A stretch of DNA of 45,777 nt from Melioribacter roseus (GTDB taxonomy: Bacteria > Bacteroidota > Ignavibacteria > Ignavibacteriales > Melioribacteraceae): assembly GCA_020726285.1 (NCBI GenBank), contig DYSW01000002.1:13182-58958 (forward strand). The letters are read 5' to 3'. Each line of letters begins with the position of its first letter. Position 1 is the first letter of the stretch. Under the pieces are notes generated by a model, which was not told the origin of the DNA, did no database searches, and worked only from the letters and a program-made list of their open reading frames with translations. The translations under genes were made by a program, and so were the position numbers. Shown piece by piece: positions 1 to 8,167 of this stretch.

Positions 1-603
1 GTCACCATTTTTAAGGATTAGTAATCGAATTAAATCATTACTTGCTGAAAGTTTTATTCACTTGTGTTATATCGTGAAAATGGCTTAAATTCATCAGAAA
101 CAAAATGGTTGAACGGATTTCATAAATTAAAATCATTAAAAATCCCTAATTTGCATGCAAAATGCTACTTAAATGAAAATTCAGCAATATTAACATCTAT
201 GAATTTTTATGAGCATTCTCAAATAAATAATCACGAATTGGGAATCTTAATAGAATCTATAGACAAAGAAAATTTTCTTCATTTATTATTAGAAATTGAA
301 TCTATTATAAACTCTGAAATGCGTCAACTTTATTTTAGTAAAATAGTAGAGAAATATTCTGATTATTCAATGGGTAGATTAGCGAAAGAGTTGATTTTAG
401 AATATTTGTTTCCTAACAACTATTCTACTTTTGATAGCGAGTATCAGTTTATTTGCAACAAGGCTAGGCAATTGAAGAATTTTAATCCTAATGAGTTATA
501 TCAAGATCGGTCAGCAGTATTACGTTCTACTAATTTGACCAAAGAAGAATTTGATCTATTAAAAATTGAGATTAGTAAATCAGGTAAATCGAAGTTCAGA
601 TAG
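1..603 (+). pseudogene. Phospholipase D-like domain protein, 5' truncated by the window and frameshifted
   Basis: The last 180 codons read as the C-terminal half of a phospholipase D-like protein: NLHAKCYLNEN matches the HxK part of the HKD motif, followed by a TSMNFYEHSQ stretch and NNHELGI, typical of bacterial PLD-like nucleases or transferases of unknown substrate. This frame is blocked by stops before base 49. The upstream part continues in another frame: bases 2-55 give SPFLRISNRIKSLLAESF, the helix that normally precedes this region. Adding one T to the TTTT run at 52-55 joins the two into LLAESFYSLVLYRENG. I therefore read this as one gene with a 1-base deletion or a sequencing error rather than a short gene starting at the GTG at 64. 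Its 3' end overlaps the convergent dehydrogenase gene by 8 bases. Confidence 0.65.
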
Positions 604-1963
604 CTATCCAAATGGTTTTGATATTCACGAACTCCTTGATTCCGTAATGAGAAAGTTCGCGACCAAAGCCAGATTTTTTAATTCCACCGAAAGGCAATCG
701 CGGGTCTGATTTCACCATTCCATTTATAAATACTGAACCAGATTCAATTCGTTTTGCAATTAATTTAGCTTTCTCCAAATCACTTGTCCAAAGTGAAGCT
801 CCTAAACCAAATTCAGAATCATTTGCAACTTGAATTGCTTCTTCTTCATCTTTTACTTTAATTAAAATTGCTACTGGACCAAAAAGTTCATCAGAATAAG
901 CCAACATTCCTTTTTTCACATTCGAAAGAATTGTTGGTTGATAAAAAGCTCCGATTCCTTCAATTCTATAGCCGCCAAGCAATAAAGTTGCACCTTGTTT
1001 TATTGAAGTTTGAACTTGAATATCTAATTCTAAAAGTAAATCTTCGCGAGCAATTGGTCCAAGTTCGGTTTCTATATCCAATGGATTTCCGATTTTCAAT
1101 TTCGACATATTTTCTGTGAACAATTTTTCAAATTGCTCGGCAATCTTTTCTACGTAAATAAATCTTTTTGCAGCAATACAACTTTGTCCGTTGTTAATAA
1201 TTCTTGCAAAAACACCGATTTTAGCAGCTTTTTCAATATCTGCATCTTCAAGAATAATAAATGGGTCGCTTCCACCAAGTTCTAAAACTGAAGTTTTGAT
1301 ATTCTTACCCGAAATTTCTGCAACTTTACTTCCTGCAGGTTCACTTCCTGTTATTGTAGATGCTTGCACTAAAGGATTTTCAATTACACGTTGTACTTCG
1401 CGTGAAGAAATTAATAAAGTTGTAAAGGCATTTTGTGGGAAACCAGCAAGTTGAAAAATTTCTTCGATTGCTAAAGCACTTAGCGGAACATTTGATGCGT
1501 GTTTTAATAAAGCTACATTTCCAGCCATCAAAGCGGGCGCTGCAAATCTGAATACTTGCCAAAAAGGGAAATTCCAAGGCATTACCGCAAGCACAATTCC
1601 GATTGGGTCGAATTCAACATAACTTTCGCTCGCGTCAGTTTGAATAATTTCGTTTTGAAGAATTGATTCTGTATTTTCCGCATAATATTGACAAACCCAA
1701 GCACATTTTTCAACTTCTGCAATTGCTTGTGTAATTGGTTTTCCCATTTCAATTGTCATAATTCTTGCATATTCTTCTTTATTCTTACGCAAAGTTGCAG
1801 CAACTTTTAGCATTAATTTACTTCTTTCAGAGAAAGTTGTGTTTTTCCATTCTAAAAATGTTTCGTGTGTTTGTTGGATTAAACCATCAACTTGCTCTTC
1901 TGAATATTCAGTAAAAACTTCAATTGTTCGGTTTGTTGCTGGATTTTTAGATTCAATTCGCAT
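596..1963 (-). CDS. NAD(P)-dependent succinate-semialdehyde dehydrogenase family protein
   Basis: A 455-residue aldehyde dehydrogenase of normal length for the short Sad/GabD type that oxidises succinate semialdehyde to succinate. Visible landmarks are MPWNFPFWQ and LLKHA (cofactor-binding Lys154), the general base Glu228 in LELGGSDPF, and the nucleophile Cys262 in NNGQSCIAAKR. The LPFGGIKKSGFGRE stretch near the C-terminus is typical of this subgroup. The ATG has an AGGAAA ribosome-binding site. It is the last gene of a minus-strand operon, one base after arsC. Substrate is inferred from overall resemblance; another short aliphatic semialdehyde is possible, and no transaminase or other GABA gene is nearby. 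Confidence 0.88.
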   Translation of the reverse strand: MRIESKNPATNRTIEVFTEYSEEQVDGLIQQTHETFLEWKNTTFSERSKLMLKVAATLRKNKEEYARIMTIEMGKPITQAIAEVEKCAWVCQYYAENTESILQNEIIQTDASESYVEFDPIGIVLAVMPWNFPFWQVFRFAAPALMAGNVALLKHASNVPLSALAIEEIFQLAGFPQNAFTTLLISSREVQRVIENPLVQASTITGSEPAGSKVAEISGKNIKTSVLELGGSDPFIILEDADIEKAAKIGVFARIINNGQSCIAAKRFIYVEKIAEQFEKLFTENMSKLKIGNPLDIETELGPIAREDLLLELDIQVQTSIKQGATLLLGGYRIEGIGAFYQPTILSNVKKGMLAYSDELFGPVAILIKVKDEEEAIQVANDSEFGLGASLWTSDLEKAKLIAKRIESGSVFINGMVKSDPRLPFGGIKKSGFGRELSHYGIKEFVNIKTIWIAI

Positions 1964-1964
1964 T

Positions 1965-2396
1965 TCAATTTCCTATTATTTGCTTATAAAACTTTGAAAA
2001 ATCAACAATTATTTTATCTCTAATTATCCTGAAAAATGATAAAATCTCTTCTTCAGTTCCTACAGCTTTTGCTGGATCACGAAAACCAATATGCAAACGA
2101 TTGGCAACTTTTCCAAGAAAAATTGGGCAATTATCGTTTGCATCATCACAAACTGTAACTACATAGTTGAAAGATTGATTTATAAATTGATTTACATTTG
2201 TTGGTTTATATGATGAAATATCAATTCCAATTTCGTTCATCACAGCAATTGCGAATGGATGAACTTTCTCAGATGGGAAAGTTCCAGCAGATTCTACTAT
2301 CAGATTTGTATCTAAATTTGATAAAATTCCTTTCGCCATCTGACTTCTGCACGAATTCCCTGTACATAAAATTAATATTGATGTTTTATCATTCAT
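1965..2396 (-). CDS. arsC: Thioredoxin-coupled arsenate reductase (low-molecular-weight phosphatase fold)
   Basis: A 143-residue protein with the P-loop CTGNSCRS at residues 11-18 (nucleophile Cys11, Arg17) and the general acid Asp107 in FRDPAKA. It also has the two further cysteines that distinguish thioredoxin-dependent arsenate reductases from plain tyrosine phosphatases: Cys83 and Cys90 in TVCDDANDNCP. The predicted reaction is arsenate to arsenite in the cytoplasm using a Cys11-Cys83-Cys90 relay. Its start codon overlaps the stop of the upstream aldehyde dehydrogenase by one base (TAATG), so the two are translationally linked. No ArsR, ArsB or Acr3 gene is in the window, so it is not part of a visible arsenic operon. 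Confidence 0.88.
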   Translation of the reverse strand: MNDKTSILILCTGNSCRSQMAKGILSNLDTNLIVESAGTFPSEKVHPFAIAVMNEIGIDISSYKPTNVNQFINQSFNYVVTVCDDANDNCPIFLGKVANRLHIGFRDPAKAVGTEEEILSFFRIIRDKIIVDFSKFYKQIIGN

Positions 2397-3817
2397 TAGA
2401 AAAACCTAGCGGTTAAATCAATCATTTTCTCTACCAATTTGGAATAAGGTGGATAAAGCATTTTTAATGATGTGAATTTTGCTTGTTTCATAACTGAACG
2501 ATGATGCGAAAAAGTCTTGAAACCAAATTCTCCGTGACTACTTCCAATTCCACTCGAATTTATTCCTCCAAACGGTAAATTGTAGTTAACAAAATGAACA
2601 ACTACATCGTTAATTGCGGTTCCACCAGAAGGAATATCGTGAATTAAATCATTAATAAACTTATTATCGTTACTAAAAATGTACAAAGCAAGCGGTTTTG
2701 GATTTTTACTCGCAATTTCAATTATTTCTTCATAAGAATAACTATTTACGATTGGCAAAATTGGTCCGAAAATTTCTTCTTTCATAATTCTTGAATTGAG
2801 AGAAACATTTGTTAAAACCGTTGGCTCAAAAAAATTATCTTCTCCAATTTTTCCACCGAATTGAATTTTTGCACCTTTTTCAATTGCGTCAACAAGCAAT
2901 TCATTTAATCTGTTTGCGTGCGTTGGATTTATTATTCGACAAAAATCACCATTTCCTTGCAAAGTGCTAATTTTTCCATACATTTTTTCTACATTTTCCT
3001 TGAGTTGTTTGACAAATAATTCTTCAACACAAGGAGGAATTATCAAATAATCTGGTGCGATACAAGTTTGTCCAGCGTTTATCAATTTTCCCCAAGCAAT
3101 TCTTTGAGCTGCGTCTTTCAGATTGTAATTTTTATCAACAATTACGGGCGATTTTCCACCTAATTCCAAAGTTACACTTGTTAGATTTTTTGCCGCTTTT
3201 TCCATAACGATCTTACCAATTTTTGAACTTCCCGTAAAGAAAATATGGTCAAAAGGTAAACCAAGAAGTGCTTCAGAGATTTTAGCATCGCCTTCAATAA
3301 CTGCAATTTCATTTGATGAAAAAACTGATTCTACCATTTTTTTGATTATGTTTGATGTATTCGGACTAAGTTCAGAAGGCTTAATAATTACACCATTTCC
3401 AGCAGAAATTGCAGAAATTAGCGGACCAATTGCAAGCTGAAAAGGATAATTCCAAGGTGAAATTATCAAAACAATTCCTTTTGGTTCATAAATAATTTTG
3501 CTTGATGAACCGAATAAAGTTAGCGGAGTTGGAACCGAAGTTGGTTTTGTCCAATTCTTTAGATTACGAATTGCGTGTTTTATTTCGGTTGTAACCATAA
3601 ATATTTCGGTTAATCGAACTTCGGCAGCCGGTTTTCTAAAATCCTCAAAAATTGCTTTTTCAATTTCGGGCGAAAATTTTTCGACAGCCGACAGCAATTG
3701 TTTCAACTTCATTTTGCGTTGTGCTAAAGTATGTTTTCGGATTTGTTTTTCATTTGATTTTAAGTTCAGGAAAATCTCCAAAATCGTTTTTGCGGTCGGA
3801 AATTCGTGTTTATTCAT
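2396..3817 (-). CDS. Aldehyde dehydrogenase, class 3 / fatty aldehyde type
   Basis: A 473-residue aldehyde dehydrogenase with the compact class 3 architecture. The motifs are SPWNYPFQL, IIKPSE, FFTGSSKIGK, the general base Glu218 in LELGGKSP, the nucleophile Cys252 in NAGQTCIAPDY, and LPFGGINSSG. The C-terminal tail is aromatic and hydrophobic (SLKMLYPPYSKLVEKMI), as in class 3 enzymes acting on medium or long-chain aldehydes at membranes. I chose the ATG at 3817 because the longer reading frame begins at a TTG five codons upstream. It is the first gene of the three-gene minus-strand operon with arsC and the succinate-semialdehyde dehydrogenase. The physiological aldehyde is unknown. Confidence 0.88.
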   Translation of the reverse strand: MNKHEFPTAKTILEIFLNLKSNEKQIRKHTLAQRKMKLKQLLSAVEKFSPEIEKAIFEDFRKPAAEVRLTEIFMVTTEIKHAIRNLKNWTKPTSVPTPLTLFGSSSKIIYEPKGIVLIISPWNYPFQLAIGPLISAISAGNGVIIKPSELSPNTSNIIKKMVESVFSSNEIAVIEGDAKISEALLGLPFDHIFFTGSSKIGKIVMEKAAKNLTSVTLELGGKSPVIVDKNYNLKDAAQRIAWGKLINAGQTCIAPDYLIIPPCVEELFVKQLKENVEKMYGKISTLQGNGDFCRIINPTHANRLNELLVDAIEKGAKIQFGGKIGEDNFFEPTVLTNVSLNSRIMKEEIFGPILPIVNSYSYEEIIEIASKNPKPLALYIFSNDNKFINDLIHDIPSGGTAINDVVVHFVNYNLPFGGINSSGIGSSHGEFGFKTFSHHRSVMKQAKFTSLKMLYPPYSKLVEKMIDLTARFF

Positions 3818-3890
3818 ATTTTTCACAAACAATTATTATTGATAAGTTAATTTAATTATTTTGAAATAGTTAAAACCAAAATTATTTACT

Positions 3891-5291
3891 ATGAAAATTA
3901 ATATTTATCAGATTTATCAAATAGAAAAAAAGCGTGTTTCTTTGGGAAAATTTCATTTTTCCGAATTAAGAAATTTACTTGAAGATGAAGAATTCCTTAC
4001 AAAAGATGAATTGTTATGGATTTCGAAACAAGAAACAAGCGATTATTTTTTCCTATATTTTGGCAAAACCCAATTGCAATTTCGAGATGAAAATCTTCTA
4101 AAATTCATCGAATTTGCACAAAATGGGAATTACGGAATAATTTATTCAGATTTCTATCTAACAGAAAAAAATCAAAAAAGTGAGTTTCGAACAATTGATT
4201 ATCAATTCGGAAGCATTCGCGATGATTTTGAATTTGGGAATTTGCTGATGGTGAAGAAAGAATTTTTAGTGGAATATTTGAAAGAAGCTTTTCATTGGAA
4301 ATATTCTACTTTTTATGATTATCGCTTGTTTGTTTCTCAAATTTCGGAAATTGGACGAATTCCAGAATTTCTCTATTCGGTTGAAAAAGAAGATTCCAGA
4401 AAATCGGGCGAGAAAATGTTTGATTATGTGAAAAGTATAAACAAAGTAATTCAAAAGGAAAGGGAAGAAGTTGCCACTTTATTTCTTGAACGGATAAATG
4501 CAACAATTCAACCAAAATTTGAAGAAATTGAATATCCAAATGCCGATTTTCAATTCACGGCGTCGGTAATAATTCCAGTGAAAAATCGTGAAATAACAAT
4601 TGAACAAGCTATAAAATCAGCTTTATCGCAAAAAACGAATTTCAGATTTAATGTAATTGTTGTTGATAATCATTCCACAGACAACACAACCGAAATTCTG
4701 AAAAATCTTGCAAAAATAGAAGAGAAACTGATTCATATAATTCCTAAACAAACTGATTTAGGAATTGGCGGATGTTGGAATTTAGCAATTGACAATGAGA
4801 ATTGCGGAATGTTTTCGGTTCAATTAGATAGCGATGACATTTATCTTGACGAAGAAACATTGCAAAAAATTGTTGATAAATTTACATCTGAAAAATCAGC
4901 TGTAGTTGTGGGAAGTTACAAAATAACCGATTTTCAGCTAAAAGAAATTCCACCGAGAATTGTAAATCACGAAGAATGGACAGAAAACAACGGAATGAAT
5001 AACGCATTACGCATAAATGGATTTGGTGCTCCGCGTGCATTTTTTACGCCGATTTTACGCCAAATTCGATTTCCAAATGTAAGTTATGGCGAAGATTATT
5101 CGGTTATGATTCGCATTACAAGAAATTACAAACTCTCCCGAATTTTCGAACCAATTTATATTGTTAGAAGATGGGAAGGAAATTCAGATTCCGATTTATC
5201 GAACGAAAAAATGAATAAATTCAATTTTTACAAAGATTTGCTAAGAAGTGATGAAATTTTAGCACGACAAGAGCAAAATGCTGGTAAATGA
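3891..5291 (+). CDS. Family 2 glycosyltransferase with two GT-A-like modules
   Basis: A 466-residue protein. Residues about 223-440 form a standard GT-A glycosyltransferase: SVIIPVKNRE at the start, VVDNHSTDNT, and the metal/nucleotide-binding DSDD at 312-315. Residues about 50-180 look like the second half of another GT-A fold (YGIIYSDFYL, GSIRDDFEFG, FYDYRLFVS, LYSVEKED) but lack an obvious N-terminal nucleotide-binding half, so this module may be accessory. It has no signal peptide or membrane span and should be cytoplasmic. It overlaps the next gene by 14 bases, suggesting a shared pathway. It is divergent from the aldehyde dehydrogenase operon with about 73 bases between starts. Donor and acceptor sugars cannot be told. 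Confidence 0.85.
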   Translation: MKINIYQIYQIEKKRVSLGKFHFSELRNLLEDEEFLTKDELLWISKQETSDYFFLYFGKTQLQFRDENLLKFIEFAQNGNYGIIYSDFYLTEKNQKSEFRTIDYQFGSIRDDFEFGNLLMVKKEFLVEYLKEAFHWKYSTFYDYRLFVSQISEIGRIPEFLYSVEKEDSRKSGEKMFDYVKSINKVIQKEREEVATLFLERINATIQPKFEEIEYPNADFQFTASVIIPVKNREITIEQAIKSALSQKTNFRFNVIVVDNHSTDNTTEILKNLAKIEEKLIHIIPKQTDLGIGGCWNLAIDNENCGMFSVQLDSDDIYLDEETLQKIVDKFTSEKSAVVVGSYKITDFQLKEIPPRIVNHEEWTENNGMNNALRINGFGAPRAFFTPILRQIRFPNVSYGEDYSVMIRITRNYKLSRIFEPIYIVRRWEGNSDSDLSNEKMNKFNFYKDLLRSDEILARQEQNAGK

Positions 5292-6129
5292 TTTTTTAAC
5301 GAGATTTCTGAACGAACAACTTTCCATTTGGGAATTAGCCAAAAGCAATTACGAAAAATTGCAATTTGTAGAAGAAAAGGAATTTGTTTTCGGCACAATT
5401 AGAATTTTAGCTCAATATAATCCCGAAAGGGAAAAATCAACAATTGCTAAATTTGAGAAAACAACTGAAAAAATGTGCCTTCTGTGTGAAAATAATTTTC
5501 CAAAAGAGCAAATTAAATATGAAATAGTTGAAAATTATTTTTTGCTTGTAAATCCATTTCCAATTTTTACTGAGCATTTCACAATTGCACATAAAAATCA
5601 CATCGAACAAAATATTGATTTGGTTTTTAACGATTTACTTGAAATTAGCAGAAATTTGCCAGAAAATTATTTCATCTTTTTCAATGGAGCCAAAAGCGGA
5701 GCTTCAATTCCCGGGCATTTGCATTTTCAAATAGGAAGAAAAGATGAATTGCCAATTTTTGCAAACAAAATAGCAAATCAAAATCAGTTTTATGAACAGA
5801 GAACGATAAATCGGCATTTCGTAATTTCAAATTCCGACAATGAGAAAACTAAACAGCAATTTATTGATTTACTTAAAAGAGAAAAATTCAACCAAAATGG
5901 CGAAATGATAAATATATTAGCGTTTTTCGAGGAAAATTACTTCAAGATAATTGTATTTTTACGAAAAAAACATCGCCCAGAATTTTACTATTTATCAGGA
6001 GAAAACCAAATATTGGTTAGTCCAGCTTCAATTGATTTAGCGGGAAAAATTATATTTCCACGTAAAGTTGATTTTGAAAAACTCAGCAATGGAAAAATTG
6101 AAAAAATTTTCACAGAAGTGCTGTTTTAG
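5278..6129 (+). CDS. DUF4922-like HIT-superfamily nucleotidyltransferase/phosphorylase
   Basis: A 283-residue protein with the hallmarks of the GalT/Ap4A phosphorylase/GDP-L-galactose phosphorylase branch of the HIT superfamily: LLVNPFPIFTEHFTIA around residues 89-104, then FFNGAKSGASIPGHLHFQ at 134-151 with the active-site His147-x-His149-x-Gln151. The pair Cys67/Cys70 (CLLC) may bind zinc. I recall this family as DUF4922 in Bacteroidota. The expected chemistry is nucleotidyl transfer or phosphorolysis of a sugar nucleotide or dinucleotide in the cytoplasm; the substrate is unknown. The 14-base overlap with the glycosyltransferase suggests the two act on the same nucleotide sugar. Confidence 0.75.
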   Translation: MLVNDFLTRFLNEQLSIWELAKSNYEKLQFVEEKEFVFGTIRILAQYNPEREKSTIAKFEKTTEKMCLLCENNFPKEQIKYEIVENYFLLVNPFPIFTEHFTIAHKNHIEQNIDLVFNDLLEISRNLPENYFIFFNGAKSGASIPGHLHFQIGRKDELPIFANKIANQNQFYEQRTINRHFVISNSDNEKTKQQFIDLLKREKFNQNGEMINILAFFEENYFKIIVFLRKKHRPEFYYLSGENQILVSPASIDLAGKIIFPRKVDFEKLSNGKIEKIFTEVLF

Positions 6130-6233
6130 AAACTGATTTGGGAAGATTTACACATCAAATTGAATGAATAATTATTAACTTATTGAGAAATTAAATGAAA
6201 AACTACTTTCGATAAACTTAATAATTTAACTGA

Positions 6234-6353
6234 AATGAGTGTCTTTTTAGGCGATTTATCGTATTCTACAGTAAATACGAATACAATGAAAAAGGTGAAA
6301 TAGAAAAAGAATTTTACTTTGATAAAAATGGGAAATTAGTAAAAGAATACTGA
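6234..6353 (+). pseudogene. Remnant of a YwqK/MORN-like repeat protein
   Basis: The gap between the HIT-like gene and the AtuA gene contains 39 open codons that end in YEYNEKGEIEKEFYFDKN followed by GKLVKEY. This alternation (YxYNExGxIxKEFYFDxNGKL) is characteristic of MORN-2/YwqK-type repeat proteins, but there is no start codon or ribosome-binding site. I read it as the C-terminal stub of a decayed gene. The reading frame is closed by TGA at 6231 on the upstream side. Confidence 0.4.
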
Positions 6354-6408
6354 AATAAACCGCAAATCTTAAGTTGAAGTAAAAATTTTTTATTCCCATT
6401 TACATTAC

Positions 6409-6416
6409 TATTTTTG
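6409..6416 (+). promoter_or_regulatory. Candidate Bacteroidota-type -7 box
   Basis: TATTTTTG fits the TAnnTTTG -7 consensus of the Bacteroidota primary sigma factor and lies 37 bases before the ATG of the AtuA gene. No well-spaced -33 TTG is visible, so the call is tentative. Confidence 0.35.
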
Positions 6417-6452
6417 CACACAAAATATTAGTAAACTATTTACGAGTTTAAA

Positions 6453-7820
6453 ATGAAAGAAAAAATAAGAATAGCTTCTGGACAAGGTTTTTGGGGCGAT
6501 TTAATTGATGCTCCAGTTTGGCAAGTTGAAAATGGTCAGATTGATTATCTTGTTATGGATTATCTTGCAGAAGTTACAATGTCCATTTTACAAAAACAAA
6601 AAAACAAAAATCCCGAACTTGGTTATGCAAAAGATATTCCACAATTGATGAAAAAAATACTTCCAACAATCAAGAAAAACAATGTGAAAGTGATAACAAA
6701 TGGCGGTGGCGTAAATCCAGAAGGATGTGCTTTGGCGGTATTAAAAATCGCAAAAGAATTGCAAATCGATTCACTTAAAATTGCAGTAGTAATTGGCGAT
6801 AACATTATGCATAGAATTGATGAAATTATTGAAAATGGCTCTAATTTGCAAAATATGGAAAATGGAGAATCAATTTTACCAATCAAAGAAAAACTACTAA
6901 GTGCAAATGCTTATTTTGGTGCTTTCCCGATTGTTGAAGCACTGCAAAGTGGAGCTGATATTGTAATTACAGGAAGAACAACTGACACAGGCTTAACACT
7001 TGCTCCGATGGTTTATGAGTTTGGTTGGGAGAAATCAAATTATGATTTAATGGCTGCTGGAACAGTTGCTGGTCACATTTTAGAATGCGGAGCACAATCA
7101 ACTGGTGGAAATTTTCTTGGGAATTGGGAAGAAATTGAAAATTTTGCACAGATTGGATTCCCAATTGCGGAAGCATTTCCGAATGGCGATGTAATTATAA
7201 CAAAACACGAAAATCTTGGCGGAAAAGTAACTTTTGACACTGTTGCAGAACAACTTGTATATGAAATCGGGAATCCTGAAGAATATATCACTCCAGATTG
7301 TGTTGCTGATTTCACATCAATTCAGTTGCAAGATTTAGGAAATAATCGAGTAAAAGTGTACGGAATAAAAGGCAAACCCGAAACTCCATTCTATAAAGTA
7401 TCGGCTTCTTATGATAGCGGATTTTCGGCAATTGGAAATTTAACTTATTCTTGGCCTAAAGCAATTACAAAAGCAAAAGCTGCTGACCAAATTCTAAGAA
7501 AGAGATTGGAAAATCTAAATTTGAAATTTGATGAAATTAACACAGAATTTGTTGGATATAATTCTTGTCACGGACCAATTGCCACGCAAATTGATGAGGA
7601 TTTGATAAATGAAGTTGTCCTTCGTGTTGCAGTTCGTTCAAATGATAAAGAATCTATTGAAAGATTTGGAAAAGAAATTGCTCCTTTAATTCTAACTGGA
7701 CCGCCAAGTGTAACTGGTTTTGCTGGCGGAAGACCACGCCCAAGTGAAGTTGTTGCGTATTGGCCTGCGTTAGTTAAAAAGGAATTAGTTATTCCACAAG
7801 TAAAAATTATGGAGTTATAA
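6453..7820 (+). CDS. AtuA (DUF1446) family protein, main domain
   Basis: A 455-residue protein recognisable as the acyclic terpene utilisation AtuA/DUF1446 family. It begins with IRIASGQGFWGD and has the glycine-rich VITNGGGVNPEG, DIVITGRTTDTGLTLAP, HILECGAQSTGGN and ITGPPSVTGFAGGRPRPSEV-like stretches (the last reads LTGPPSVTGFAGGRPRPSE). AtuA is required for growth on acyclic terpenes in Pseudomonas, but its biochemical activity is unresolved and the family is much wider than that pathway. No other terpene genes are present. The stop overlaps the start of the next gene by one base (TAATG), and that gene supplies the C-terminal domain that is fused in many relatives, so the two products probably form one complex. 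Confidence 0.85.
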   Translation: MKEKIRIASGQGFWGDLIDAPVWQVENGQIDYLVMDYLAEVTMSILQKQKNKNPELGYAKDIPQLMKKILPTIKKNNVKVITNGGGVNPEGCALAVLKIAKELQIDSLKIAVVIGDNIMHRIDEIIENGSNLQNMENGESILPIKEKLLSANAYFGAFPIVEALQSGADIVITGRTTDTGLTLAPMVYEFGWEKSNYDLMAAGTVAGHILECGAQSTGGNFLGNWEEIENFAQIGFPIAEAFPNGDVIITKHENLGGKVTFDTVAEQLVYEIGNPEEYITPDCVADFTSIQLQDLGNNRVKVYGIKGKPETPFYKVSASYDSGFSAIGNLTYSWPKAITKAKAADQILRKRLENLNLKFDEINTEFVGYNSCHGPIATQIDEDLINEVVLRVAVRSNDKESIERFGKEIAPLILTGPPSVTGFAGGRPRPSEVVAYWPALVKKELVIPQVKIMEL

Positions 7821-8140
7821 TGAAAAAAATTAGATTAATTGAAATTGCACACGGACGAAGTGGCGATAAAGGTGATGCTGCAAATGTTGGGATAATTGCT
7901 TATGATGAAGAAAAATATCAGATAATTAAGAAATATCTAACTCAGGAAGTTGTTAAAAATCATTTTGATGGAATTTGCTTCGGCACTGTGGAAAGATACG
8001 AATTGCCAAATATTAGAGCATTGAATTTTGTATTGAACAACACACTCGGTGGTGGCGGAACTATTTCATTAAAACACGACGCACAAGGAAAAACTCTTGC
8101 TGCGGCTTTGTTGAAGTTGGAAATTGAAATTGATGATTAG
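7820..8140 (+). CDS. AtuA-like C-terminal domain protein
   Basis: A 106-residue protein starting with IRLIEIAHGRSGDKGDAANVG and ending in LGGGGTISLKHDAQGKTLA, the conserved small domain found either fused to the end of AtuA/DUF1446 proteins or as a separate gene. It begins one base inside the stop codon of the AtuA gene, so translational coupling and an obligate partnership are likely. The function is unknown. The HGRSGDKGD stretch is strongly conserved in the family and could be a phosphate or CoA contact, which is a guess. Confidence 0.82.
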   Translation: MKKIRLIEIAHGRSGDKGDAANVGIIAYDEEKYQIIKKYLTQEVVKNHFDGICFGTVERYELPNIRALNFVLNNTLGGGGTISLKHDAQGKTLAAALLKLEIEIDD

Positions 8141-8167
8141 TTTAAATTCATATTATTGGAGATAAAA

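Larger units (their letters stand above)
6130..6452. other. Intergenic region, 323 bases, relic plus promoter
   Basis: Apart from the YwqK/MORN-like stub in its second half and a candidate promoter just before the AtuA gene, this stretch is AT-rich with no open frame. No clear terminator hairpin follows the HIT-like gene. Confidence 0.5.
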
